Of a stretch of 29,437 bases of DNA, positions 14,902 through 23,177 are shown one piece after another. How positions within the stretch are numbered: the stretch's first letter is position 1; every line of letters begins with the position of its first letter. Location of the stretch: NCBI GenBank assembly GCA_934149155.1, contig CAKPDZ010000010.1:1-29437 (forward strand), given 5' to 3'. Both the position numbers and the translations under genes were made by a program. This stretch comes from an uncultured Clostridia bacterium (GTDB lineage Bacteria; Bacillota; Clostridia; TANB77; CAG-508). The notes beneath the pieces are model-generated. The model did not search any database. It had not been told where the DNA came from and saw only the letters and a list, made by a program, of their open reading frames with translations.

Positions 14902-16514
14902 TGAAGGAATTATGGAAGTGTAGCGAAAAGAAAAAATTAATTATTACATTTTTAATTTCATCAATATATTGTATTTGTGAATATGGCTGTTCATTTGCAT
15001 TAGCACATTTTGCAGTAGCACCACTAACGAAAGACAAGGTTATAGGATTGGCTATTTCATTAACAATATTATATGTAATAATGCTAATATCTAACTGGAT
15101 AAGTTCATTTATTGATTGTACTATATATCCTAAAATAGAGATGAATATTCAAAAAAATTATTTCAACAAAATCCAAAATATGACAGAAAAAAGTTTTATG
15201 AATGTTCACACAGGATTTATTTATAATCTGATTAATGATGTTGCAGAATTATGGGTTGATTTTTTGAGCAATATTCAAAATACTATATTACCTTTAATTA
15301 TTGGAATAATATCTTTTTTAATTATGGTATGTAAGCAGTCTGTGGTTATTGGAATATTTGCTATAATCATTTCAACCATTGCTATCTTTATAAAATATAA
15401 AATGATGAAAGATAGACAAAAATATGATAAGGAATCAAGAAAGAAATATTCAAAATATACTGCAATATTTGTGGATTTTGTTCAAAATTTAGCAACTGTA
15501 AAGAAATTAAATTTAAGAAAATTTTGTAACGATAAAATAGAAGAAAAAGTAGATGATTATAATAAAACTAAAAAAATAAATGAAGTAAAAAGAGCAAATC
15601 AAAATATAGTTTTTCATATTTTTATGAGAACATTATACATAGCATTGATATTGAGTACAATTATAAATATAAATGAAGGAATGGATGCTTTACCATATTT
15701 ATTATTCTATGTAACTTTATTTGAAACTTTATATTCAAAAATTTCATCTATGGCAAGAGTATTAGACTCTAATGTTCAACTAAAAACTGCTCAAAAGCAA
15801 CTTGAAGAATATTTGAAAGGTTCGATAGAGTTGAAAAAATGTAAAGATTGGAAAAATATTAAATTACAAGAAGTTGTTTTTTCATATACAGAAAATTCAA
15901 CGAAAATAAAAGTTCCAGAGTTTACCTTAAATAGAAATGATAAAATAAGTATTATGGGAGAATCTGGTCAAGGAAAGACAACTATGCTGAACATTTTAGC
16001 GGGAATTTATCCATTACAAAAAGGTAGATTACTAATTGATGGAATAGAAAAAACACATACAAAATTGGATTTAGTGTATGTATCACAAGAAGTTGAAATG
16101 TTTGATCTTAGTATAAGAGATAATCTATGTTTAGGCAAAAATATTCCAAATGAAAAAATTTTCGAATTGTTAGATGAAGCAGGAATGATAAGTTGGTATA
16201 AAGAACTTCCATACGGATTAGATACAATGGTAGGAGAAAGAGGTATAAAATTATCAGCTGGGCAAAAACAAAGATTAAATTTAATAAGAGGAATTTTAAT
16301 AGATAAAGACTTGTATTTCTTTGATGAGCCTACATCCAATTTAGATGCAGTGTCTGAAGAAAAAATAACGAATATGATTGAAAAATACTTAAAAGATAAA
16401 ACTTATGTAATAGTTACACATAGACCAAAACTAAAAGAATTATGTAATAAACATTATGTGTTTGATAATCATATGATGAAAGAATTAATAGTTAATAAAA
16501 ATCCTCCGGCTTAG
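14901..16514 (+). CDS. ABC exporter half-transporter, fused membrane and ATPase domains (537 aa)
   Basis: The N-terminal 300 residues hold about six membrane segments of an exporter-type ABC domain (for example IITFLISSIYCICEYG and LPLIIGIISFLIMVC). The ATPase follows: Walker A GESGQGKT (353-360), Q-loop VSQE, signature LSAGQKQR (from 451), Walker B LYFFDEP (Asp475, Glu476) and switch His in VTHRP. It should work as a homodimer in the inner membrane. The substrate is unknown; the co-translated 113-aa protein and the Sel1 protein may be partners. The last codons (PPA stop) and the TAG lie inside the terminal hairpin of an IS200 remnant, so the native C-terminus has probably been replaced. All ATPase motifs precede this point. 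Confidence 0.9.
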   Translation: MKELWKCSEKKKLIITFLISSIYCICEYGCSFALAHFAVAPLTKDKVIGLAISLTILYVIMLISNWISSFIDCTIYPKIEMNIQKNYFNKIQNMTEKSFMNVHTGFIYNLINDVAELWVDFLSNIQNTILPLIIGIISFLIMVCKQSVVIGIFAIIISTIAIFIKYKMMKDRQKYDKESRKKYSKYTAIFVDFVQNLATVKKLNLRKFCNDKIEEKVDDYNKTKKINEVKRANQNIVFHIFMRTLYIALILSTIININEGMDALPYLLFYVTLFETLYSKISSMARVLDSNVQLKTAQKQLEEYLKGSIELKKCKDWKNIKLQEVVFSYTENSTKIKVPEFTLNRNDKISIMGESGQGKTTMLNILAGIYPLQKGRLLIDGIEKTHTKLDLVYVSQEVEMFDLSIRDNLCLGKNIPNEKIFELLDEAGMISWYKELPYGLDTMVGERGIKLSAGQKQRLNLIRGILIDKDLYFFDEPTSNLDAVSEEKITNMIEKYLKDKTYVIVTHRPKLKELCNKHYVFDNHMMKELIVNKNPPA

Positions 16515-16598
16515 CCGGAGGTATTTTATGCATAACACCCATAGGCTATGTTACAAGCAGAGCCTCAAGGCTCATAGCTGTTCCAACGCATACGTCTC

Positions 16599-16817
16599 TT
16601 ATGACCCGTTAAACGGGTCTTTATATTCTTTTATCGATATTTGATCATACATCATATCTTCCTGTAATTGATTTCTTACATATTCTGCTATTCTTTTTGC
16701 ATTTTTGCCTACCGTGTCTACATAGTATCCACGGCACAAAAAAATTCGCCGCCTGTATTTAGGCGTAAATACTATATGATATTTGCAATTCCATTTTGTA
16801 TGTGATAAACTTGACAT
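16599..16817 (-). pseudogene. tnpA: IS200-type TnpA transposase with internal deletion (72 aa left)
   Basis: The start HTKWNCKYHIVFTPKYRRR and the end CRGYYVDTVGKNAKRIAEY plus NQLQEDMMYDQISIKEYKDP are textbook IS200 TnpA. The middle half of the protein is missing, with the join at RRRIF-LCRGYY. The lost part carries the HUH metal-binding motif. The catalytic Tyr in IAEYVRNQ remains. About 72 of about 150 residues are left, in frame, so the product could still be made but cannot cut DNA. The stop lies in the hairpin GACCCGTT/AACGGGTC. Confidence 0.9.
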
Positions 16818-16835
16818 TGTATCATATGTAGTACT

Positions 16836-16946
16836 TTATTCTTTAGTTTTTTTACTGAATATACTATTCATTGATACGCAACTCCTTTCATTTATTTTAT
16901 CATTTATGCGTCGAAACATATTGATATTATAACATGAAAGGAGTTG
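16836..16946 (-). promoter_or_regulatory. IS200 leader: promoter, hidden ribosome site and short upstream frame
   Basis: On the minus strand TATAAT lies at 16931-16926. The strong ribosome site AAAGGAG (16888-16882) is part of ATGAAAGGAGTTG, whose perfect complement CAACTCCTTTCAT (16946-16934) lies upstream of the promoter start. Only transcripts entering from outside would carry both arms and hide the ribosome site, a known way for IS elements to avoid activation by read-through. The site serves an 11-codon frame starting at 16871, ahead of tnpA. Confidence 0.5.
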
Positions 16947-17010
16947 ATTTGCTACAAAGCTAAAGCCTATGTTACTACCGGCATAGCCGGAAGGTTATTT
17001 ACACCTAAAT

Positions 17011-17046
17011 AAGAACTTTGCACAAATTCAAAGTTCTTATTTTTTT
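17011..17046 (+). terminator. Terminator between the ABC/IS200 region and the Nudix operon
   Basis: AAGAACTTTG (17011-17020) pairs perfectly with CAAAGTTCTT (17029-17038) around 8 nt, followed by A and eight T on the plus strand. It probably ended the Sel1-ABC operon before the IS200 entered. The stop codon of the minus-strand Nudix-methyltransferase gene lies within its right arm, so it may serve both directions. Confidence 0.85.
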
Positions 17047-18131
17047 TGAGCAATTACAATAAACAAATGCCAATGTTTCATTTTTTTCAGTCCAGTAGCT
17101 CCATCCTTTTCAACTTCTTTAAATTTAATAATTTTAAAATCCTCAAATAATTTTTTCACTTCATTTTCAGTAAAAAATTTCATCTTAGATTTGCTATTCG
17201 CCCAAGCATCATTTACTCCAAAAAAATTCCCTATAAAATATCCATTTTGTTCTATACTACTATTAATTTTATTCCAAAGCTCTTTAAAATCTTCTTTTTT
17301 GCAAAAAGAAAGACTATAATTAGCAACAATTAAATTACATTTTTCTAATTTTATCTCTTCAAATATCTGTTTTTGAAATTTAAATTTAGCTAATTGTTCC
17401 TGATTTAATCTTTTAGAAATTCTATCTTCCACATCCTCTTTATCAATTGCAGTTACTTCCCATCCTTTGTTTATTAAATATACTGTATCATTTCCTGCGC
17501 CACAGCCTATGTCTATTGCTTTTTGCGGAACACATTCATAATTTTCCAAAAAATATTTTAAATTTGGTGTAGGATTATCTGACTTTGTATTATTATAATA
17601 TTCTTCTGCATTTTTTTGACGTAACTTTTTTAATGCTAACTCATATTCTTCTTTTCCAAAATCTATTGTTGGCACAATTTCATGATTTTTATACATCTGC
17701 ATAAATTGCTCTATTGTAACCCATTTAGCCTCAGTAGCTTCGCCATCTGGAAATGTTATTTCATCTATATTAATGTCTCTTTGAAATAACCATAAATCTT
17801 TAAAATCCGGCACTTTCTTCTCTCTCTTCACCTCTTTTAAAAATATTGTTTCTTCTTTTGAGAATTCAATTCCAAGTTCTTCTTTCAATTCACGCAAGAT
17901 TCCATCTTGGCTATTCTCTCCTGCCAATATCGAACCACTATTACATTCCCATAGTCCACCATATTTTTTAAACTCAGCTCTTTTACTTATCAATATTTCT
18001 TTGTTATTATTTAAAATCACTCCTGTTACTACAATGTGATATTCTCCATCTTTAAATTGATAAACATCTCTTTCTGCAGTTCTTCCTGTTTTCTTTCTAT
18101 TAATATCATATATATCCCAAAGCTCTCCCAT
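17037..18131 (-). CDS. Nudix hydrolase fused to a SAM-dependent methyltransferase (364 aa)
   Basis: Residues 1-165 are a Nudix domain of the isopentenyl-diphosphate-isomerase-like branch (opening MGELWDIYDINRKKTGRTAE). The full Nudix box GSILAGENSQDGIL plus RELKEELGI gives the metal-binding glutamates. Residues 190-364 are a class I methyltransferase: motif I AIDIGCGAGNDTVYL, acidic loop TAIDKEDVED, motif IV-like LIVANYSLSFC and a TehB-like GYFIGNFFGVND. The joint suggests that one substrate, or one stress, links nucleotide-type clean-up with methylation; the actual substrates are unknown. AGGAGG lies 6 bases before the ATG. The gene follows the second Nudix gene by 9 bases in one operon. There is no frameshift at the join, so it is a true fusion. 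Confidence 0.88.
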   Translation of the reverse strand: MGELWDIYDINRKKTGRTAERDVYQFKDGEYHIVVTGVILNNNKEILISKRAEFKKYGGLWECNSGSILAGENSQDGILRELKEELGIEFSKEETIFLKEVKREKKVPDFKDLWLFQRDINIDEITFPDGEATEAKWVTIEQFMQMYKNHEIVPTIDFGKEEYELALKKLRQKNAEEYYNNTKSDNPTPNLKYFLENYECVPQKAIDIGCGAGNDTVYLINKGWEVTAIDKEDVEDRISKRLNQEQLAKFKFQKQIFEEIKLEKCNLIVANYSLSFCKKEDFKELWNKINSSIEQNGYFIGNFFGVNDAWANSKSKMKFFTENEVKKLFEDFKIIKFKEVEKDGATGLKKMKHWHLFIVIAQKK

Positions 18132-18140
18132 AGATTCCTC

Positions 18141-18614
18141 CTACTTTAAATCATTATTTATTCTATGTACAGGAAAAGTTTTTTCTTTTAATATTTCTTT
18201 AGCTATTTGTGGTAATAATTGATATTCATCAATTTTATCTAACTCTAACCATTCATATTGTAGATAATCTTTTCCTTCTAAATTTTTTAATGTATATTCT
18301 ATCTTTTTGTCTTCTTCATTAACAAATTCACCACGATGAATAAATAAGATTTCATGATATTTTGAGCCTTTCATTTCAAAGAAATTTTCTACTGTTGCTA
18401 CATATCCTGTAACCTCTATTTCTTTTCCTAGTTCTTCCATAACTTCTCTTTTTACAGTCTCTTCTGAACTTTCTCCAATTTCTACTCTTCCACCTATTAA
18501 TGCACAATGTCCTTTATTTATATTTCTGTGTACTAATATCTTTCCATTATGATTAATTACAACTGCCCCCCTGATGTTTAATTTATACTCTCCTACATCT
18601 AATGTTAAATCCAT
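18141..18614 (-). CDS. Nudix hydrolase (157 aa)
   Basis: A single-domain Nudix protein of normal size. It begins with a beta strand (LNIRGAVVINHNGKILVHRN), then has the complete Nudix box GGRVEIGESSEETVKREVME followed by ELGKEIEV. In this family the REVMEELG glutamates bind Mg or Mn and the enzyme splits a nucleoside diphosphate linked to another group. The close of the chain (LQYEWLELDKIDEYQLLPQI) is typical of Nudix enzymes. The substrate is not predictable. It lies upstream of the Nudix-methyltransferase fusion, with a 9-base gap. AAGAAGG lies ahead of the start. Confidence 0.9.
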   Translation of the reverse strand: MDLTLDVGEYKLNIRGAVVINHNGKILVHRNINKGHCALIGGRVEIGESSEETVKREVMEELGKEIEVTGYVATVENFFEMKGSKYHEILFIHRGEFVNEEDKKIEYTLKNLEGKDYLQYEWLELDKIDEYQLLPQIAKEILKEKTFPVHRINNDLK

Positions 18615-18650
18615 ATCTATACCTTCTTTCTTTTAATATTTCATATACAA

Positions 18651-18682
18651 TTATCCACAATACTTCTTCATATTGTGGATAA
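18651..18682. other. 12-bp hairpin containing two inverted DnaA-box sequences
   Basis: TTATCCACAATA (18651-18662) and TATTGTGGATAA (18671-18682) form a perfect inverted repeat with an 8-base loop. It lies in the 75-base gap between the bile salt hydrolase gene and the Nudix gene. Each arm holds TTATCCACA, the consensus DnaA box. No T-run follows on the minus strand, so it is not a standard terminator; it may be an attenuating hairpin or a protein site. Confidence 0.6.
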
Positions 18683-18689
18683 CGTTTCT

Positions 18690-19664
18690 TTAATTTTGAC
18701 TTTTTATTTGTTCTTCCTTGATTAGTGGATATCTAATTAATTTATTCATATTCAAATCTTCTTTATGCATATCAACAGCTGTAATTTGATGATTATCATA
18801 TGTTGTATAATAATAAATTCCTTTGCTCGCATTACAACATGATGTATAAATTGTTATTTCATATTTTCCATCTTCTAGTTGGCAACACCCTCTTTGTTGA
18901 TCAACTGAATTTAAAATATGGAAAAATTGACTAACACTTTCGTTTTCGCCTTCTGCAGATACAGAGTTCATCTTTACAAATGATGCTCTAACAAATCTAG
19001 ATTGTGATGATAAGTCTCCTGGAAGTCCTATCGCTCCCATTCCTCTGCTATATTTATTTAGTTCTAAATCTGTTGCAAATTTGTTTTCTGGTGTTTTGTT
19101 TGATAAATTTATATAATTATTTAATGCAAATAATTGTTTATCAAATGTTGGATTATTTGTTAATACTCCTACTGGGTTTTTGTATATTTTTATTCCTTCT
19201 TGTACTAACTCTACTGTGATTGATTCATTTTGGTCTGCTATAATCCAATGTAATTGTGCTAATGGCAATTGTTTGTTAAATGGTGTATTTGTTATATTTA
19301 TTTTTTCTATTAATTTTTTCGCTTCTTTTACAGTTTCACATTGACTTAGTATCCATGGTATGAATTCGAATTGTGCTATGTTGTCTTTTCCTTCAATTGG
19401 ATTATTATAATTTGCATTTCCAACAAAGTTTAGTCCTGCTATTCCAAGCCCTTTTTCATTTATTGCTTCGTAATATAATGGATAGTCTTCTGCCACATAT
19501 GCCATTCCTATTATTGCATAATGGGTGTTGATTGCTTCTCTTTCGTTAAATTTGAATTGGTAGTTTCTCGGTGTTATTGTTACTTCTTCCATATATGAAT
19601 ATTCATAGTCTAATGTCCTTCCAAAATAAAAATCATTTGTTTTATAAGTTACTGCTGTACACAT
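18690..19664 (-). CDS. bsh: Choloylglycine (bile salt) hydrolase, Ntn family (324 aa)
   Basis: The enzyme removes glycine or taurine from conjugated bile acids in the cytoplasm. Cys2 becomes the N-terminal nucleophile after Met removal. Other active-site residues are in place: Arg16 and Asp19 in FGRTLDYEYSY, Asn79 in GIAGLNFVGN, Asn170/171 in VLTNNPTFDKQL and Arg223 in GLPGDLSSQSRFVRASF. Length and order match the known bile salt hydrolases of gut Firmicutes; penicillin V acylases are related but lack this pattern. The ribosome site AAAGGAGG lies within the end of the STAND gene, and the two genes overlap by 16 bases. It implies a gut habitat. Activity on bile salts is strongly expected but not shown. 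Confidence 0.93.
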   Translation of the reverse strand: MCTAVTYKTNDFYFGRTLDYEYSYMEEVTITPRNYQFKFNEREAINTHYAIIGMAYVAEDYPLYYEAINEKGLGIAGLNFVGNANYNNPIEGKDNIAQFEFIPWILSQCETVKEAKKLIEKINITNTPFNKQLPLAQLHWIIADQNESITVELVQEGIKIYKNPVGVLTNNPTFDKQLFALNNYINLSNKTPENKFATDLELNKYSRGMGAIGLPGDLSSQSRFVRASFVKMNSVSAEGENESVSQFFHILNSVDQQRGCCQLEDGKYEITIYTSCCNASKGIYYYTTYDNHQITAVDMHKEDLNMNKLIRYPLIKEEQIKSQN

Positions 19665-22600
19665 AAATTTTCCTCCTTTGTTTTTTGTATTATTTGATAC
19701 ATATCAATTTTTTCATCTTCTTCTAATATCTTTAATGCTTTTTCTGTATCTAAATACATATTATATAAATAATCCCAAACTTTTAATTTGTCAAATATGT
19801 TTTTTAATTCTGTGTCTTTAATTATTTTACCAAACTCTATTTCATACAAACCATATTCTTCTGAATAGCAGTTATCATATAATTCTTTCTGATAAATTCC
19901 ATAATCAAATCCTGCTAAATCGTAGTCCATATCTTTGCCTCGTACAAATTTTATTATTTGCATGATGATATCCATTCTCTTTATACATTCTATATATGTA
20001 AATGTTTTGTCAAGGTATAGTGTCGGTTCTATAAAATCTATTATTGCTTTTGATGTTTTTATTTTGCCCATATTATTTGTTCTATTTATTTCATTTATAA
20101 AATATTGTAAGCTGAATCTTAAATAACAGCAGTTGAATTCTTTTCTATTTATTTCTGAATATAAATACAAGATATGTTGTATCTCATCTTCTATATCTTT
20201 TTCTGTTTCATCGCGTTTCCATTCAAGAAATATCTGAAATAGATTGTCCTTTCTTTTTATGCTTTCATTTATAGCAATAAATAAATGTATATAATTATTT
20301 ATTAGTCTTGTTTTATTATTTATTTTTAGTATTATTTTTGTTTTATATAGTTCTTTAAGTTCTTTTGAATACTGTTTTTTATATAGATTTATTTTCTCTT
20401 CACTTATGCCAAATTCTCCTTTGATAAAGCTGTCATATGTCATTTGTATTAACAATTTATATGCTTCTTCTGAAATTTTGTATTTTTCGTTTAATATATA
20501 TTCTAAAAATTCTTTTGCCAACTCTTTGGCAGATTTGTCTATATCTGTTTTTTTATCACAAAATTCTTGATAAAGTTTTAAATTGTTATATTCGTTATAA
20601 GTATGATTATTTAGAAAACTGTCAGTCCACCAATTTCCTGTTCTTATGTTGGATTTTCGTAATTCTTCATAAAGCTCTTCTTCCGTTTTTGACAAATTTT
20701 GCTTTTCTACCCCTTTTTCAAATTTTTCTTTGATAGATTTTATCTGTTCTTTATCAATCATATTGTATCTATAATCCAGAAACTCTTCCTCTTCTTCATT
20801 CTTGATTTTTTCTATTTCTTTCTGCAAAGCTTCTTCATCTATTTTTATATAACAATATTTATACAATCTTTTTAAAATTTTATCAAGATATTTTTGACTA
20901 TATAAATTGCTTAAACTTGGTATTTCGTCCATAAACATAGCATAAATATATTCATTTGTTATCTCTTTTAGTGATTTTCTATCTTTTACTATCTCTTCTG
21001 CCACCGCTGTTAGCATTATCTCATTCATTTCGCTTTCTACTTCATTTGAAAGTACTTCTATTAATACATCAACTACAATATTTAAATTCTCTATCATATA
21101 TTCTGTATTTTTGCAATAATTAAATATTTCTGAACATGTTGAAAAAAACACTTCCAGTTCTAATGTATCACTAAGGTCATATAGTATTTCTAAATCGTTC
21201 TCTTCTATTACAAATTCTATAAATTTATTTATTGTATATCCATATAATGCATCATATTTTCTCTCTAATATTTCAATTATTATGTTAGATTCTCCACAAA
21301 TAAATTCTTCTTCTATTATATTTTCTAAGATTTTTCTTCTTTTTTGATTAAGTCTCTTTTTTATTAAATCAAATATAATACTTTTTCCTCTGTACCAAAA
21401 GCTTTTTAATGAATACATGTCATCTTCTGCTTTTTGTGCTAGCATTTCTGATATACATTCATCTTTGTTTATAAGATTAATATAATATAAAGTTTCTACA
21501 TATTTGGCACTATTTATATATCTGTCTAGATTTATTTCTTTGTGTTCTATTTTATTTATAATATAATCTGCAATACTATGTTTGCAAACTTCTAGTTCTT
21601 TGTCGCCTTCGTCATTAAAAGTTGCTTTTACAAATGAACCACTTAAAACATCAATTGCTTTCGCAAAAGTTTCTGAGTCTAGTATTACTATGTCTTCATT
21701 TTTTATTATTTCATCAAACTGTTCTTTTACACACTTTTCTGGAACCTTGACCCCAAATAAAACTATAATTGTTAATATCATTTTTTCATATGAAGATAGC
21801 TTTTTATATTCTTCTTCCCATAGTCCATCTGGATCATTTAATGCATTTCTTATATATTCTTTTACATCTTTTTCTTTTTTATTTTTTAGTCTTTCACATA
21901 TCAGTGCAATAACTCCCGGATTAAAATTATTGTGCGTAATAATATCAACATAGAATTCGTCTTTTACTAATTGTTTGTGTGTATTTGTTCCAATTAGTCC
22001 ATTTTCCTTCATGTGGCTATACAATATGTTTCCTTTTTCTTCATACGTATAGTTCGCAACATCTATTAGATATTCATTTTTTATGCTTGTTGATCTGTAA
22101 AATTTATAGAATAAATCTTTTGCATTATTATAAATGTATGTCCTTGTAGTAAATATCAATTTTTTGTTATCGGAATTTTTAAAGATTTTTACTATTTGGT
22201 CTAATGTGCTTTCTGCTACATTTTTTTCTAAATATGTTACATTTGATCCTAAAAAGTCGTCTAATAAACATATTATAGGCTCGTCTATCGCAACTTGCTC
22301 TTTTATTTTTGGTAAATCATCTACATTCCCATATATAAATATATATTCTTTTTCTATATATTCTGATACTAGTTTCCTTGCTGTACTTGTTTTTCCTACC
22401 CATGGTTCTCCATGTAAAATTATAATATTTTGTTTTTCTAACTTTTCTTTTGCTTCTTTATATGCATTTGTTGGATAAAATACTTGGTTTGATTTTTTTA
22501 TTTCGCTTAATTCATATTTGGTGTTGTAGTTATAGCATACTGTTTTTTTGTCATATACTTCTATTTCTTTAAGTGGCTTGATTTCTTTGTATATTTTTAA

Positions 22601-23074
22601 TTTATTTATGAACTCTATGCATATTGAAACTAAGTTGTTGTTTTTTAATGGCGTAAAGCAACATCTTTTTGTTTTTGTGTTTTTATTTTGATTCTCTTCT
22701 AATATTTTTTCTATCGTTTTTAAATCAAATTCTTTGTAAAAGATCTGCGTGTTTCTGCTTTTGTCTATTTCTACTACAAAGAAAATTGCTCCTATATTTG
22801 ATTTTCTGTAGTTTTCTATGTCTGTTATTTTTACATCATAATATACTTGTTCGTCTTTGCTTCTGCTGATTTGCGCATCTCTTCCTTTTACTTGTACTGG
22901 TATTTCTCCTACTATCTCGCTTGCTTTGTTGCTGTCACTTTTATACAGTTCTATTCTCCCGTCCCATACTGGTTCTTTGTCTCGCTTTTTTAAGTATTCT
23001 TGTAGGTTGTCGAATTTGTTTATTTCGTTTATTAGTCCTGTTATTGCTATACTTTCTTTTTTGGTTGAGTTCAT
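19649..23074 (-). CDS. DUF4365-like nuclease domain fused to a STAND NTPase, Avs-like defence candidate (1141 aa)
   Basis: Residues 1-160 resemble DUF4365, a PD-(D/E)xK-type nuclease domain: VWDGRIELY holds Asp38, and GEIPVQVKGRD holds Gln61 and Lys63. A STAND P-loop module follows: Walker A GEPWVGKTS (222-230), Walker B IICLLDDF (Asp272, Asp273) and sensor LIFTTRTYIY (Arg310). A winged-helix segment comes next (KMILTIIVLFGVKVPEKC). About 550 residues of helical repeats close the protein, the place where STAND proteins sense their trigger. Avs antiphage proteins have this nuclease-STAND-sensor layout, so phage sensing followed by DNA cleavage is the likely job; this is an inference. It has its own promoter (23104-23132) and lies beside a CRISPR array. 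Confidence 0.82.
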   Translation of the reverse strand: MNSTKKESIAITGLINEINKFDNLQEYLKKRDKEPVWDGRIELYKSDSNKASEIVGEIPVQVKGRDAQISRSKDEQVYYDVKITDIENYRKSNIGAIFFVVEIDKSRNTQIFYKEFDLKTIEKILEENQNKNTKTKRCCFTPLKNNNLVSICIEFINKLKIYKEIKPLKEIEVYDKKTVCYNYNTKYELSEIKKSNQVFYPTNAYKEAKEKLEKQNIIILHGEPWVGKTSTARKLVSEYIEKEYIFIYGNVDDLPKIKEQVAIDEPIICLLDDFLGSNVTYLEKNVAESTLDQIVKIFKNSDNKKLIFTTRTYIYNNAKDLFYKFYRSTSIKNEYLIDVANYTYEEKGNILYSHMKENGLIGTNTHKQLVKDEFYVDIITHNNFNPGVIALICERLKNKKEKDVKEYIRNALNDPDGLWEEEYKKLSSYEKMILTIIVLFGVKVPEKCVKEQFDEIIKNEDIVILDSETFAKAIDVLSGSFVKATFNDEGDKELEVCKHSIADYIINKIEHKEINLDRYINSAKYVETLYYINLINKDECISEMLAQKAEDDMYSLKSFWYRGKSIIFDLIKKRLNQKRRKILENIIEEEFICGESNIIIEILERKYDALYGYTINKFIEFVIEENDLEILYDLSDTLELEVFFSTCSEIFNYCKNTEYMIENLNIVVDVLIEVLSNEVESEMNEIMLTAVAEEIVKDRKSLKEITNEYIYAMFMDEIPSLSNLYSQKYLDKILKRLYKYCYIKIDEEALQKEIEKIKNEEEEEFLDYRYNMIDKEQIKSIKEKFEKGVEKQNLSKTEEELYEELRKSNIRTGNWWTDSFLNNHTYNEYNNLKLYQEFCDKKTDIDKSAKELAKEFLEYILNEKYKISEEAYKLLIQMTYDSFIKGEFGISEEKINLYKKQYSKELKELYKTKIILKINNKTRLINNYIHLFIAINESIKRKDNLFQIFLEWKRDETEKDIEDEIQHILYLYSEINRKEFNCCYLRFSLQYFINEINRTNNMGKIKTSKAIIDFIEPTLYLDKTFTYIECIKRMDIIMQIIKFVRGKDMDYDLAGFDYGIYQKELYDNCYSEEYGLYEIEFGKIIKDTELKNIFDKLKVWDYLYNMYLDTEKALKILEEDEKIDMYQIIQKTKEENLCVQQ

Positions 23075-23103
23075 TTTTGCCCTTTCTTCCCTTTTTTGCT
23101 TTT

Positions 23104-23132
23104 ATTTTATTATGTTTTTGGGCTGGTGTCAA
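23104..23132 (-). promoter_or_regulatory. Promoter of the STAND gene
   Basis: Minus strand: TTGACA (23132-23127), 17-bp spacer, TAAAAT (23109-23104). Transcription would start about 24 bases before the ATG at 23074. It lies about 45 bases left of the CRISPR array end, so array transcripts may run into it. Confidence 0.8.
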
Positions 23133-23177
23133 TGTTGTATTACTGCTTCTTTTTTATTTTATTTTTTTGCTTCAGTG

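Larger units (their letters stand above)
16503..16997 (-). mobile_element. IS200-type element, internally deleted
   Basis: A remnant of an IS200/IS605-group element on the minus strand. Its left end lies near 16990 with the hairpin CCGGCATAGCCGG (16978-16990). The right end lies near 16503 with CCTCCGGC/GCCGGAGG (16503-16521). Further small hairpins between 16540 and 16620 include GACCCGTT/AACGGGTC at the gene end. Elements of this group lack inverted terminal repeats and end in such subterminal hairpins, which the transposase recognises on single-stranded DNA. Exact borders cannot be fixed. At about 0.5 kb it is shorter than the usual 0.7 kb, and no tnpB is present. Confidence 0.75.
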
